DNA of 49,034 nt. Source: Burkholderiaceae bacterium. Lineage in GTDB: Bacteria; Pseudomonadota; Gammaproteobacteria; Burkholderiales; Burkholderiaceae_D. Each line of letters starts with the position of its first letter. The stretch's first letter is position 1. Below the pieces are notes generated by a model. It made no database searches and was not told the DNA's origin. It was given only the letters and a program-made list of their open reading frames with translations. The position numbers were made by a program, and so were the translations under genes. Shown here piece by piece: positions 9,546 through 18,579 of this stretch. Where the stretch lies: NCBI GenBank assembly GCA_018882935.1, contig VERA01000011.1:1-49034 (forward strand), read 5' to 3'.

Positions 9546-10180
9546 TGCGAAGGTGGATTCCTGAGAAAGCGTTTACGAATCTCGGATGCAGAGATCGCCA
9601 ACACAACAGCCAGCACGATCACCACGCCGATCGCTCCCGCCAAAGAGAACGTCTCGACCAGCCAACCGAGTAATGCCAATAGCAACACACCCGGGACAAC
9701 GATCAGCACCAACATCAGCGGCTCACTCCAGCACCACAAATTCAGCAGCGCAAGCAGTGCCACTGCGAACAACCAGTGCGCAGGTAATTGCAGCGCGTTC
9801 AAGACAATAGCCCAATAGAGCGCCGCAATCAGAGCGGTTGCCAGCGGCGCACGAATCAGCGGGCTTGCAGCCCAACGCCACTCCAGCGCGACGGGGATGT
9901 GGGAAACCGGGTTCGGCAGCGAGGGCACCACCAGCGCACTGTCGCGACGCCAGCGCCGCTGACCACGTTGCTCTCTCCAGCGGCGCCATAGCGTCGTCAG
10001 CACGACAATACCGAGCGTCAGCACACCAATCTCGACCCAATTGCGGACTAATCCCGTGATGTAGGCGATCACGGCAATAGTGATCAAGGCGCATGCGCTG
10101 AAAATCCGGCGAAGTCGGCGGCGCCCCGGAGATTCCGAGTTGCCTTCCCAGTTCGTTTCCTCGCCGCGCTGCTGCGTCAT
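9542..10180 (-). CDS. Multispanning membrane protein (unrecognised), coupled to the Ala-rich-tail protein
   Basis: A 212-residue protein I cannot name. It has a hydrophilic start (MTQQRGEE), then about two transmembrane segments at roughly 22-60, a basic loop with WRRWREQRGQRRWRR, and four or so further spans between about 105 and 200. It ends in a basic stretch (SEIRKRFLRNPPSQ). I preferred the ATG at 10178-10180 because AAGGG lies about nine bases upstream; a GTG eight codons earlier (10204) is the other option. The four-base overlap with the next gene argues that the two proteins act together, perhaps as a membrane complex. That is inference. Confidence 0.72.
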   Translation of the reverse strand: MTQQRGEETNWEGNSESPGRRRLRRIFSACALITIAVIAYITGLVRNWVEIGVLTLGIVVLTTLWRRWREQRGQRRWRRDSALVVPSLPNPVSHIPVALEWRWAASPLIRAPLATALIAALYWAIVLNALQLPAHWLFAVALLALLNLWCWSEPLMLVLIVVPGVLLLALLGWLVETFSLAGAIGVVIVLAVVLAISASEIRKRFLRNPPSQ

Positions 10181-10680
10181 CCGGTGCCCTTGCCATAAGC
10201 CCACCCGCAGGGCACTGACTTACGTGCTCGCGAGGCTGTTCGGTGTCGGGTCAGAATTCTAGCATTTTGATTCCAAAAGGAAACTTGTCATTCAAATTCG
10301 CACGCCGATTCGATAGCTGCGGGCGCCGATTCAGCAGCAGCATGATGAATGGCAAAGCCGCCTGGTGGTTGACGTAGATTGACCAGTAAAGACAGAAACC
10401 GTCTTTAACACCAAGAATTGTCACATGACGAACGCGAAAGCGATAAACGAACAGCGGATAAATCACCGTCGACTTCGACTTATCCCGCTTGAATTCGTTC
10501 GATCTCCCGTAGCAGCATCAAAGCTGCACACGAGGAAGCAGTAGTCGACCATAACAAATAACTCAAATTCGATAATCGAACTGCTGCTGTCTCCGCGAAT
10601 GGGTGGCACAAAGCTTGCCAAATTACGCGATCCACACCGTGGATTTATAGGCCATTCGTCATCTGAAAAAGGAGTCTCCA
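10181..10680. other. Pilin upstream region
   Basis: About 500 bases with lower GC than the neighbours and no convincing gene. Two short minus-strand frames (10251-10466 and 10463-10681) lack ribosome-binding sites and recognisable content. GCGCCGATTC-like words recur near 10300-10335. The recognisable element is the sigma-54 promoter at 10604-10619; enhancer-binding (PilR-type) sites would be expected upstream but I cannot point to them. Confidence 0.5.
10604..10619 (+). promoter_or_regulatory. Sigma-54 promoter of the pilin gene
   Basis: TGGCAC-N5-TTGCC matches the -24/-12 consensus (TGGCAC-N5-TTGCW) with the invariant GG and GC at the right spacing. Transcription would begin near 10630, leaving a leader of about 50 bases before the pilin ATG. 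Type IV pilin genes are commonly driven by RpoN with PilS/PilR, which agrees; those regulators are not in the window. Confidence 0.8.
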
Positions 10681-11151
10681 ATGAACAGCCCTGTTCGAAA
10701 ACACACTAGACCTGCGCAGCAAGGTTTCACGCTGATTGAATTGATGATTGTGGTTGCAATCATCGGTATTTTGGCTGCCGTTGGCATTCCTGCCTATCAG
10801 GACTACACCTCTCGCGCGCGTGTCGCCGAGGGACCAAGCCTGGCGACGCCGGCAATGACCGCATTAGGCATTGCGTGCAGCGACGGCACTTTAGCGCAGC
10901 GGGCAGCGGCACTTAGTCATGATGATTTGGGTCTACCCGCTGCCGGGCAAATAACCGGGCGCCACGTAGCGAGCATCACAGTCGCCGGTACCAGCGCAAC
11001 AACTGCAACAGTAACTGTCGCTTATAACGGCACCATTCCTAACGTCCCGGATGCAAGCACCGTTGTGTATACCGGCACATGCAACCAGGCAGGCGGCATG
11101 ACTTGGGGTGTGGCCGGCACCATACCTCCACGCTTCCTGCCAAAAGTCTGA
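10681..11151 (+). CDS. pilA: Type IV major pilin-like protein
   Basis: Structural subunit of a type IV pilus. The 156-residue prepilin has a 15-residue basic leader, then the PilD site [20 protein letters not shown] with Glu at +5 and the usual hydrophobic alpha1-N helix. The mature N-terminus continues [13 protein letters not shown], typical of PilA. The globular part is Thr/Val/Ala-rich and holds two cysteines (GIACSDG and TGTCNQ) that could form a D-region disulfide. AAAGGAG precedes the start and a sigma-54 promoter lies upstream. It is followed by a strong terminator, so it is monocistronic. Location next to sucD is common in betaproteobacteria. Minor pilin status cannot be ruled out, but promoter and layout favour the major subunit. 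Confidence 0.88.
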   Translation: MNSPVRKHTRPAQQGFTLIELMIVVAIIGILAAVGIPAYQDYTSRARVAEGPSLATPAMTALGIACSDGTLAQRAAALSHDDLGLPAAGQITGRHVASITVAGTSATTATVTVAYNGTIPNVPDASTVVYTGTCNQAGGMTWGVAGTIPPRFLPKV

Positions 11152-11239
11152 TGATGCAGGATACCTCTTTGGTTAGTGCCAGCTACCTTGGCAAAAAAAT
11201 GGATATCAAGTAGCGTCACACTCATCGCTGCAGAATCAA

Positions 11240-11269
11240 AAGGGGAGCCTGGGCTCCCCTTCTTTTTTT
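11240..11269 (+). terminator. Rho-independent terminator after pilA
   Basis: AAGGGGAGC and GCTCCCCTT form a stem of about nine pairs around a CTGG loop (11240-11261), followed by C and seven T. It sits about 90 bases past the pilin stop. It is nearly symmetrical, so it could also limit minus-strand read-through from sucD. Confidence 0.9.
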
Positions 11270-11341
11270 ACACTGCTTTTTGGTTTTGGTATTTTCTATT
11301 TAGATGGTTTTCTGTTTCATGAAGGCAGGAGCAGCTTTACA

Positions 11342-12223
11342 TCACAACATCGCTTTCAGCAAACGACCCATCTCGGAGGGGTTACGCGTGACCTTGATGC
11401 CGCATGCCTCCATGATTTGCAGCTTAGCTTCCGCGGTGTCGGCACCGCCCGAGATCAATGCACCGGCGTGACCCATCCGCTTGCCCGGTGGCGCGGTCAC
11501 GCCTGCAATAAAGCCGACTACAGGCTTTTTCATGTGGTCTTTGATCCAATACGATGCATTCGCCTCGTCCGGGCCGCCAATCTCGCCGATCATGATCACG
11601 GCGTCGGTATCAGGATCGTCATTAAACATTTGCATAATGTCGATATGCTTCAAACCATTGATCGGATCACCGCCAATTCCCACAGCAGATGATTGCCCCA
11701 AACCGAGCGCAGTTAACTGACCAACAGCTTCATACGTCAGCGTACCGGAGCGTGACACCACACCGATGCGACCTTTCTTGTGAATATGGCCTGGCATAAT
11801 GCCGATCTTGATCTCATCGGGAGTAATCAGGCCTGGGCAGTTCGGACCCAGTAACAAGGTCTTGCTACCTGCTTTGCGCATCTTGTCTTTGAGTGCGAGC
11901 ATATCGCGCACCGGAATGCCCTCGGTAATACAAATTGTCAAATCTAAGTCTGCCTCGACCGCTTCCCAAATCGCATCTGCGGCGCCAGCAGGCGGCACGT
12001 AGATCACGGAAACTGTGGCGCCAGTCGCCTGCTTGGCTTCTCGCACGTTGGCGAAAATCGGAATGCCTTCGAAATCCTCGCCGGCTTTTTTCGGATTGAC
12101 GCCAGCGACAAAGCACTGCTTGCCATTGGCATAGTCACGGCACATGCGCGTATGAAATTGCCCAGTCTTGCCGGTGATACCCTGCGTAATTACCTTGGTG
12201 TGTTGGTTGATCAGGATCGACAT
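11342..12223 (-). CDS. sucD: Succinyl-CoA synthetase alpha subunit
   Basis: Catalytic subunit of the TCA-cycle enzyme that interconverts succinyl-CoA and succinate with formation of ATP or GTP. The start MSILINQHTKVITQGITGKTG is canonical and is preceded by GAGGA. The open frame extends 40 codons further, overlapping the end of sucC, but that extension is not SucD. The 293-residue length matches E. coli (289). The CoA-binding Rossmann fold is followed by the phosphohistidine loop GHAGALISGGADTAEAK near the C-terminus, which carries the active-site His. The gene lies 22 bases after sucC in one operon. Confidence 0.97.
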   Translation of the reverse strand: MSILINQHTKVITQGITGKTGQFHTRMCRDYANGKQCFVAGVNPKKAGEDFEGIPIFANVREAKQATGATVSVIYVPPAGAADAIWEAVEADLDLTICITEGIPVRDMLALKDKMRKAGSKTLLLGPNCPGLITPDEIKIGIMPGHIHKKGRIGVVSRSGTLTYEAVGQLTALGLGQSSAVGIGGDPINGLKHIDIMQMFNDDPDTDAVIMIGEIGGPDEANASYWIKDHMKKPVVGFIAGVTAPPGKRMGHAGALISGGADTAEAKLQIMEACGIKVTRNPSEMGRLLKAML

Positions 12224-12245
12224 TGCGATGCTTCCTCGTGATGGA

Positions 12246-13409
12246 TTATGCGTTGGCCGCGGCAACAACTTTTTTCGCTGCCTCTTCCATAGTGTCTGCA
12301 GAGATAATCGGCAAGCCTGAGTCCGCCAGCATTTTTTTGCCAAGGTCTTCGTTTGTGCCCTTCATACGTACGACCAGCGGTACCGATAACTTGACGGCGC
12401 GTGAGGCAGTGACCACACCCTCAGCGATCACATCGCAGCGCATGATGCCGCCAAAAATATTCACCAGAATCGCTTTCAGCCCGGGATGCTGCAGCATGAT
12501 CTTGAAAGCTTCGGTTACTTTTTCTGCAGTTGCGCCACCGCCGACATCAAGAAAGTTCGCAGGTTCACCGTCGAACAATTTGATGGTATCCATGGTGGCC
12601 ATCGCCAAACCGGCACCGTTTACCAGGCAGCCGATATTGCCATCAAGCGAGATGTACGCCAGATCATGCTTGGACGCCTCAATCTCAGCCGGGTCTTCTT
12701 CGTCCAGATCACGATACGCCATGATCTCAGGATGACGGAATAAAGCGTTGGCATCAAAATTGAATTTCGCATCAAGCGCAATGACTCTGCCATCACCGGT
12801 GAGTATCAGTGGATTGATCTCGGCAAGCGAGGCGTCGGTCTCCCAATACGCTTTATATAATCCTTGAAGCAAGGTTCTGGCTTGTGCGATAGACGCAGCC
12901 GGCACACCGATTTTGGCAGCGATGTCATCAGCCTCTGCATCTTTAAGACCCGTAGTCGGGTCGATCGCTATTTTGTGAATTTTTTCCGGATGGGATGCGG
13001 CGACTTCTTCAATGTCCATGCCGCCCTCGCTTGATGCCATCAGCACCACACGCTGTGAGACGCGGTCGGTCACCATCGACACATACAGCTCTTTTTTTAT
13101 GTCGGCACCCTCTTCAATGAGAAGCCGCCGAACCTTCTGACCTGCGGGCCCGGTCTGGTGCGTGACCAATTGCATGCCGAGGATACTGCTTGCGTACTGA
13201 CGCACCTCGTCCAGAGATTTTGCGACTTTTACCCCGCCACCCTTGCCGCGTCCGCCGGCATGAATCTGAGCCTTCACTACCCAGACAGCGCCACCCAACG
13301 TCTGCGCCGCGGAGACCGCTTCTTCCACACTCATGCATGGGATTCCGCGCGGTACTGCAACGCCATACTTATTCAGGATTTCTTTACCTTGGTACTCATG
13401 AATCTTCAT
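12246..13409 (-). CDS. sucC: Succinyl-CoA synthetase beta subunit (ADP-forming type)
   Basis: ATP-grasp subunit that binds nucleotide and, with SucD, makes succinyl-CoA or succinate in the TCA cycle. The 387 residues begin [22 protein letters not shown] and show the ATP-grasp glycine-rich [14 protein letters not shown] near residues 46-59. The C-terminal ligase domain has [17 protein letters not shown]. The length matches E. coli SucC (388). AAAGGA lies somewhat far upstream (about 13 bases) of the start. It is the first gene of the sucCD pair, 43 bases after the DUF2889 gene on the same strand. Confidence 0.97.
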   Translation of the reverse strand: MKIHEYQGKEILNKYGVAVPRGIPCMSVEEAVSAAQTLGGAVWVVKAQIHAGGRGKGGGVKVAKSLDEVRQYASSILGMQLVTHQTGPAGQKVRRLLIEEGADIKKELYVSMVTDRVSQRVVLMASSEGGMDIEEVAASHPEKIHKIAIDPTTGLKDAEADDIAAKIGVPAASIAQARTLLQGLYKAYWETDASLAEINPLILTGDGRVIALDAKFNFDANALFRHPEIMAYRDLDEEDPAEIEASKHDLAYISLDGNIGCLVNGAGLAMATMDTIKLFDGEPANFLDVGGGATAEKVTEAFKIMLQHPGLKAILVNIFGGIMRCDVIAEGVVTASRAVKLSVPLVVRMKGTNEDLGKKMLADSGLPIISADTMEEAAKKVVAAANA

Positions 13410-13452
13410 ACCGCATGTCCTTTGAAGCCGATCGATAAGAATCTTGGAGGTA

Positions 13453-14025
13453 TCAGGATGGATCGTGTGGCTTTATCACCCACCTGGGGTAGTACTTGGC
13501 CACTGCGGGTCCATCGCGTCGCAATGCCCGGCAACGATCCAATTGAAACGGCGGCTGACTTTGCTCGTCGTCGGGCTGACCATCTCGGGTTGGGACCACG
13601 TCACCAGCAAAAGCCTGAATGGTGGCGGTCGGCAAGATGCCGGCAAGCTCGGTCAGGTGGGTACATCCACCGATGCCGCCAAGTCGCTCGCGCAGCGCAT
13701 GCCGAAAGCCTCTTGCCAAATTTAGCCCGATCAATTGACGGTATACCTCGGGAAAGCTGTCGCAATGTCCGGGATAAGGCGTCGCATCTGAGGCGGCAAC
13801 CGCATCAACAATGTTCAGCGCGGTATCGACCGTCACCCGTAGCCATAAATCATGTACTGGCTCACCTGCGGCGCGACTGCCTGAGGCAAGTACGATAGGC
13901 CGAGGCTTGGTATCGGTCAGACGGGCTTCGATATCCCACAAACCGTCATCGCGCTCGAATGCCTGCGCGGACATACTGCGCAAATGCCGCGTCGTACGAG
14001 AGGATTTGGGGGCAGGCAAAGGCAT
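13453..14025 (-). CDS. DUF2889 family protein
   Basis: A 190-residue protein of unknown function that regularly sits between recX and sucC in betaproteobacteria, which supports the call. Family features are the [14 protein letters not shown] block near residues 27-40, [12 protein letters not shown] near 56-67 and the GCTHLTEL motif near 120-127. Cys and His residues in that motif and in the CDSFPEVY region could bind a metal, but this is a guess. No signal peptide or membrane segment is seen. The C-terminal 30 residues are Pro/Asp/Gln-rich. The start is the ATG at 14023-14025; no clear ribosome-binding site precedes it. Confidence 0.82.
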   Translation of the reverse strand: MPLPAPKSSRTTRHLRSMSAQAFERDDGLWDIEARLTDTKPRPIVLASGSRAAGEPVHDLWLRVTVDTALNIVDAVAASDATPYPGHCDSFPEVYRQLIGLNLARGFRHALRERLGGIGGCTHLTELAGILPTATIQAFAGDVVPTRDGQPDDEQSQPPFQLDRCRALRRDGPAVAKYYPRWVIKPHDPS

Positions 14026-14194
14026 AGAGGCGAGGCGCAGCGGCTGGCACTGGCGCGCTCAAATTCAATTGGAAAATTTGCCGCAGTTTCCGCAAAGCGA
14101 AGCGCTTTTGCAGAGCATTAAAACCGTGCAAGTTTAACATGGCGCTGCGCCGGTTAGCGCAGATTGGGCGCAGTATGCGCCGCGTGTGTGGGCT

Positions 14195-14659
14195 TTATCC
14201 ATCGGCGCCATCTCGCTGAGCGGCACGGCGCATCACGGCACGAATCGCGGTGTAGGAAAAGCCGCGTTGTTGCAGAAACCGCTGCTGACGGGCGACATCG
14301 GCCGGGTTATCCGCTGCAACGCCAAACTTCCGCTGCCAAATTAGCCAAGCACGCTCATCCTCGTCCGACAGTAGTTGTTGTTTCACCTCAACCACAAGAC
14401 CCTCGTCCAGACCGTGGCTGTGTAATTCGGACAGCACGCGCGCATTACCGAAACGAGCCGCACGTCGGTGCGCAAGCGACTCTGCAAATCGCGACTGCGA
14501 CAAAAATTTTTGTGCTTCTAACCAATCAAGCACAGCGTTGATATCGTCACCCTCTTCGGCATGGCGCATCAGCTTGCGTGCCAGCTCTTGTCGGCTGTGC
14601 TCACGCGCCGAGAGGTAACGTAAAGCACGCGCTTTCAGGCTCGGCTTATTGGTCGGCAT
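14195..14659 (-). CDS. recX: Regulatory protein RecX
   Basis: Binds RecA and caps filament growth. The 154-residue start at [20 protein letters not shown] fits the family; the frame runs 29 codons further upstream through the recA terminator region, which I treat as non-coding. Tandem three-helix RecX repeats are visible: [12 protein letters not shown] near residues 22-33 and [16 protein letters not shown] near 60-75. The position just after recA on the same strand is the classic arrangement. A hairpin between the two would reduce RecX relative to RecA. Confidence 0.92.
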   Translation of the reverse strand: MPTNKPSLKARALRYLSAREHSRQELARKLMRHAEEGDDINAVLDWLEAQKFLSQSRFAESLAHRRAARFGNARVLSELHSHGLDEGLVVEVKQQLLSDEDERAWLIWQRKFGVAADNPADVARQQRFLQQRGFSYTAIRAVMRRAAQRDGADG

Positions 14660-14704
14660 GACCGTAGCAGCAGTGAGCAGCCTGCTGAAAGGAAGGGGAA
14701 TAAA

Positions 14705-14753
14705 GAACACAAAACAAATCGGGCGAGGCCAGCTGCCTGACCTCACCCGATTT
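14705..14753 (-). terminator. Hairpin between recA and recX (attenuator or terminator)
   Basis: On the minus strand AAATCGGGTGAGG and CCTCGCCCGATTT pair over 13 positions (one G-U) around a 12-base loop (14716-14753), then GTTTTGTGTTCTTT follows. It begins about 45 bases after the recA stop. Partial termination here would lower recX expression, as known between recA and recX in other bacteria. Confidence 0.7.
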
Positions 14754-14796
14754 AATCAAGAACAGATGTTGCAACTGAAACGGTAACTGAATCGAA

Positions 14797-15891
14797 TCAC
14801 TCTTCCGCTGCAGCTTTCGCCTTACGCCCGCTAGCGGTGGGCGTCTCTGTTGCCGTTGGCGGTAGGGTCTGTGCAGGCGGTAATTCAGGTACGCCGAGGT
14901 GGGCGCGAACCTTGTTTTCGATCTCCCGCGCCAACTCTGGTCGCTCTTTCAGATAAGTACGTGCGTTATCTTTGCCTTGACCAATACGCTCACCGTTGTA
15001 ACTGTACCAGGCACCCGATTTATCAACAATCTTGGCTTCCACGCCGAGATCGATGATCTCACCTTCGCGCGAGGTGCCTTCACCGTACAGAATATCGAAG
15101 TGCGCTTCTCTGAATGGCGGCGCGACCTTATTCTTTACAACCTTGACCTTGGTCTCGTTGCCGATCACTTCATCAGCGGACTTGATAGAGCCGGTACGGC
15201 GAATGTCCATGCGCACCGAGGCATAAAACTTCAGCGCGTTACCACCGGTGGTGGTCTCTGGATTACCGAACATGACGCCAATTTTCATGCGGATCTGGTT
15301 GATGAAAATCACCATGGTATTGGTGCGGCTGATGGAGCCGGTCAGCTTGCGTAGCGCTTGCGACATCAGGCGCGCCTGCAAACCGGGCAGCGAATCGCCC
15401 ATATCGCCCTCGATTTCGGCACGTGGCGTCAGCGCTGCCACCGAGTCGATCACCACCAGATCAACCGCGCCGGAACGAACCAGCGCATCGGTAATCTCGA
15501 GCGCCTGCTCACCGGTATCCGGTTGGGAGATCAGCAAGTCCTCAAGATTGACACCCAGCTTTTGCGCGTACACCGTGTCGAGCGCGTGCTCGGCGTCGAT
15601 AAAGGCACAGGTCCCGCCAAGCTTTTGCATTTCAGCGATAACTTGCAGGGTCATGGTGGTTTTACCGGAAGATTCCGGACCATAAATCTCGATCACCCGA
15701 CCGCGCGGCAAGCCGCCCACACCCAAGGCGACATCCAGCCCGAGCGAGCCGGTGGATACCACCTGCACTTCCTCGGCAACCGCGCCATCCATGCGCATGA
15801 CCGAGCCCTTGCCGAACTGCTTTTCGATCTGCGCCAGCGCTGCGCCCAGCGCCTTGGCCTTCTCGGTATTCCCTAATTTCTTGTCGTCCAT
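14797..15891 (-). CDS. recA: Recombinase RecA
   Basis: Strand-exchange ATPase and co-protease for LexA self-cleavage. The 364 residues from [19 protein letters not shown] are a standard RecA; the open frame continues 66 codons upstream, but that covers the promoter and LexA box and is not coding. Walker A is GPESSGKTT, Walker B the [10 protein letters not shown] block, and the L2 region lies around [20 protein letters not shown]. The acidic/Ala-rich C-terminal tail with prolines is typical. It is transcribed toward recX and divergent from a response regulator gene. A consensus LexA box overlaps the likely promoter, so it is SOS-inducible. Confidence 0.98.
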   Translation of the reverse strand: MDDKKLGNTEKAKALGAALAQIEKQFGKGSVMRMDGAVAEEVQVVSTGSLGLDVALGVGGLPRGRVIEIYGPESSGKTTMTLQVIAEMQKLGGTCAFIDAEHALDTVYAQKLGVNLEDLLISQPDTGEQALEITDALVRSGAVDLVVIDSVAALTPRAEIEGDMGDSLPGLQARLMSQALRKLTGSISRTNTMVIFINQIRMKIGVMFGNPETTTGGNALKFYASVRMDIRRTGSIKSADEVIGNETKVKVVKNKVAPPFREAHFDILYGEGTSREGEIIDLGVEAKIVDKSGAWYSYNGERIGQGKDNARTYLKERPELAREIENKVRAHLGVPELPPAQTLPPTATETPTASGRKAKAAAEE

Positions 15892-15924
15892 GCTTGCTCT
15901 CTCAGTGCGGTGGAAACTGGACAG

Positions 15925-15944
15925 TACTGTATAAAACTCCAGTA
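15925..15944 (-). promoter_or_regulatory. LexA (SOS) box of recA
   Basis: TACTGTATAAAACTCCAGTA has the CTG-N10-CAG core and flanking TA of the proteobacterial SOS box. On the minus strand a TTGCAC -35-like word and a TATACA/TACAGT -10 lie across it, about 35 bases before the recA start, so bound LexA would block polymerase. A lexA gene is not in the window. Confidence 0.88.
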
Positions 15945-16094
15945 GAAAGTGCAAGCAAATTTTTCCTGAGCTTATCGGATTGGCAAGAGCCTCCAAATCT
16001 CGCGACTCTGCTTGGTTGCTGGCAACTTCCAAACCCAATAGACTGAGCCACGCAGATACTGATTCGATATCTTTACCGACCCTTTGCAACCGCT

Positions 16095-16799
16095 ATGCGC
16101 ATCCTGCTTGCCGAAGATGACAGTGTGCTGGCCGATGGACTGACGCGCTCGCTACGACAGTCCGGCTATGTCACCGACTGCGTCAATAACGGCGAGGCGG
16201 CCGACAGCGCGTTGTCGACACAAGATTTCGATTTGCTGATTCTCGATCTGGATCTGCCAAAAATGCCGGGGCTCGAGGTGCTTCGGCGCTTGCGTGCGCG
16301 TGAGTCGCTGTTACCCGTATTGATTTTGACTGCGAACGACTCGGTCGATCAGCGCGTGAAAGGGCTCGACCTTGGTGCCGACGACTACATGGCCAAGCCA
16401 TTCGCGCTGTCAGAGCTCGAGGCGCGCGTCAGGGCGTTGACCCGTCGTGGCGTCGGCGGTGGTCCGACCGTGATCCGGCACGGCCCGCTGTCATTCGATC
16501 AAGTAGGCCGCATCGCCTACCTCAATGATCAAATGATTGACCTTTCCGCCCGCGAGCTCGGCTTGCTTGAAGTACTGCTGAAGCGCAGCGGTCGTCTGGT
16601 ATCAAAAGAGCAGCTGGTCGATCACCTGTGCGAGTGGGGCGAGGAAGTCAGCAACAATGCAATCGAGGTTTATGTGCACAGACTGCGCAAGAAAATCGAA
16701 AGCGACGGTGTTCGTATCGCCACCGTGCGCGGCCTCGGCTACTGCCTGGAAAAATTCAATGCCGCCACGCTAGCGGCGAATGACACTGGCCACGCCTGA
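16095..16799 (+). CDS. OmpR-family response regulator (TctD/QseB-like)
   Basis: DNA-binding output protein of a two-component system. The 234 residues hold a receiver domain at about 1-115, with the acidic pocket Glu7-Asp8-Asp9, phosphoacceptor Asp51 (LILDLDLP) and Lys100 (MAKPF). A winged-helix Trans_Reg_C domain follows at about 128-222 (LSARELGLLEVLL, EVYVHRLRKKIE, TVRGLGYCLE). The kinase gene begins eight bases after its stop. Context with the DUF4212/SSS symporter downstream suggests it controls organic-acid uptake, though that is inferred from the operon only. It is divergent from recA, sharing about 200 bases of control region. Confidence 0.93.
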   Translation: MRILLAEDDSVLADGLTRSLRQSGYVTDCVNNGEAADSALSTQDFDLLILDLDLPKMPGLEVLRRLRARESLLPVLILTANDSVDQRVKGLDLGADDYMAKPFALSELEARVRALTRRGVGGGPTVIRHGPLSFDQVGRIAYLNDQMIDLSARELGLLEVLLKRSGRLVSKEQLVDHLCEWGEEVSNNAIEVYVHRLRKKIESDGVRIATVRGLGYCLEKFNAATLAANDTGHA

Positions 16800-16807
16800 A
16801 TCGCACC

Positions 16808-18322
16808 GTGCAAGCCGATCAGGCGAAAGCGCCCGTCGCGCACACTACACCGGCAACCAAGCAGCAGGCCAGTCCGCGCTCTCTGTTCGGCGACATCCTC
16901 GATTGGTTACTCATGCCGCTACTGTTGCTGTGGCCGCTCTCGATTGGCGTCACCTATCTGGCTGCAAAATCGATCGCTAACGAACCATTTGATCGCTCGC
17001 TGGAAGATCGCGTTACCGTACTCGCGCAGCAAGTGAAAGAGATGAACGGTGAGCTCAGCGCGCAGTTACCTTTCGCAGCGCGCGACATACTACGCGCTGA
17101 TGATGTTGATAATGTTTACTTTCATATCAGCGGACCAAAGCATGAGTTGATTGCAGGTGATAGCGACGTTCCATTACCAGAGGACGAGGAAGCGCCAGTA
17201 CCATGGGCAGTCATGATGCGCGATGCGCAGATGCGAAATGCCGAGGTGCGCATTGCATACACTTACGTAAATCTGCAGCCTGGCAGCAACCCCGAGCAAG
17301 CTGCTGCGGCACCGCGCTATGCGCTGGTGCAAATGGCCGAGACCACCGAGAAGCGGCGCATTCTCGCCAACCAAATTATCAAGGGCGTGATACTGCCAGA
17401 ATTCATTATTCTGCCGATCGCGATTGCATTGTTATGGTTTGCACTGTCGCGCGGCTTGTCGCCCTTAACTACGCTACAAGAAAGTATTCGTGCGCGGCGA
17501 CCCGATGATTTATCACCCATCGACTCGCGCAGTGTGCCCGAAGAAATCTCGCCATTGGTACGCTCGTTAAACGAGATGCTGGCGCGACTGGCGCAGAGCA
17601 TTCAGTCGCAAAAGCGATTTATCGCTGACGCCGCCCATCAGATGAAAACACCCCTCGCGGGAATGCGCATGCAATCCGAGCTGGCGCTGCGTCAAGATGC
17701 ACGCGAAGAGATTCAGCGCTCGCTGGAGCAACTCGCGAAAAGCTCGGCCTCAGCGACCCGCCTGGTCAATCAGCTTCTGGCGCTTGCGCGCGCTGAGAAT
17801 GATTCACCGCACTCAACACCGCTGCAAAGTATTGAGTTAGCGCTGCTGGCACGCAGTACGGTGCACGATTGGTTTGGTATCGCACAAGCACGCGAGATCG
17901 ACTTGGGATTCGAGGCGGATGAGCCGAATCTTGTCATCAATGGCAACGCAACCATGCTGCGTGAGCTGCTGAATAACTTGATCGACAATGCACTGCGCTA
18001 CACGCAGTCGCATGGTAGCGTGACAGTCAGAGTCCGTCGCGATCAGCCGCGTGCCTTGGCAATTATCGAAGTAGAAGACAATGGTCCGGGTATTGCAGCA
18101 TCCGAGCGCGATTTGGTATTTGATCGCTTTTACCGAATCCTTGGCAGCGAGAGCGAAGGCAGCGGTTTGGGCCTGGCCATTGTGCGTGAGATCGCGCTAC
18201 GGCATGATGCCGAGGTTGATATCTTCAACAACCCGCGCAGCTCAGACCCGCGATTTCCGGGGAGTCTTTTCCGTATCAGCTTTCGATTACCTACCAAAGC
18301 CACGGGCGATTACAGCGAATGA
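16808..18322 (+). CDS. Sensor histidine kinase (TctE/QseC-like)
   Basis: Inner-membrane sensor partner of the preceding regulator, 504 residues. A first membrane segment lies near residues 33-53, a periplasmic domain resembling the two-component sensor kinase N-terminal family at about 55-190, and a second segment near 193-213. The HisKA box has His277 in FIADAAHQMKTPLAG. The ATPase domain shows NNLIDNALRYT (N box), VEDNGPGI (G1) and GSGLGLAIVREI (G2). The start is a GTG with no obvious ribosome-binding site. The stop overlaps the DUF4212 gene by four bases, making coupling with the transporter very likely. The ligand is unknown; an organic acid such as acetate is a reasonable guess. Confidence 0.92.
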   Translation: MQADQAKAPVAHTTPATKQQASPRSLFGDILDWLLMPLLLLWPLSIGVTYLAAKSIANEPFDRSLEDRVTVLAQQVKEMNGELSAQLPFAARDILRADDVDNVYFHISGPKHELIAGDSDVPLPEDEEAPVPWAVMMRDAQMRNAEVRIAYTYVNLQPGSNPEQAAAAPRYALVQMAETTEKRRILANQIIKGVILPEFIILPIAIALLWFALSRGLSPLTTLQESIRARRPDDLSPIDSRSVPEEISPLVRSLNEMLARLAQSIQSQKRFIADAAHQMKTPLAGMRMQSELALRQDAREEIQRSLEQLAKSSASATRLVNQLLALARAENDSPHSTPLQSIELALLARSTVHDWFGIAQAREIDLGFEADEPNLVINGNATMLRELLNNLIDNALRYTQSHGSVTVRVRRDQPRALAIIEVEDNGPGIAASERDLVFDRFYRILGSESEGSGLGLAIVREIALRHDAEVDIFNNPRSSDPRFPGSLFRISFRLPTKATGDYSE

Positions 18323-18579
18323 GTAGCGGCCATGAACATCGCTGGCGCAGGGTGCAAGCGCTGACGCTTGGCCTGCTGGTGATCTGGTTGCTAACCACCA
18401 TCGCGGTCGTGGTATTTGCGCGCCCGCTATCCACGATATCGCTCTGGGGCTGGCCGCTGCACTATTACTTCGCCTCGCAAGGTGCGACCTTGGTCTATCT
18501 TGCGATTGTCGGCATCTACGCCTGGGTCATGCAAAGAATTGAGGCAAGCGAACATCGCCCCACCGAGCATGAGCGCTGA
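18319..18579 (+). CDS. DUF4212 small subunit of a sodium:solute symporter
   Basis: An 86-residue inner-membrane protein with two transmembrane helices (about 14-36 and 44-70) separated by a short WGWPLHYYFASQG turn, the DUF4212 signature. Members are the small partner of the VC_2705-type sodium:solute symporters. It overlaps the sensor kinase upstream by four bases and the large symporter subunit downstream by eleven, so all three are translationally coupled. Its exact role (assembly or gating) is not known. Confidence 0.9.
   Translation: MSSGHEHRWRRVQALTLGLLVIWLLTTIAVVVFARPLSTISLWGWPLHYYFASQGATLVYLAIVGIYAWVMQRIEASEHRPTEHER

Noticed and set aside
10251-10681. Two short minus-strand open frames (71 and 72 residues) before pilA
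   Set aside because: No ribosome-binding site, no family resemblance, and the second covers the sigma-54 promoter and ends at the pilin start.
13158-13898. 246-residue plus-strand open frame
   Set aside because: It lies antisense to sucC and the DUF2889 gene, which have clear family matches.
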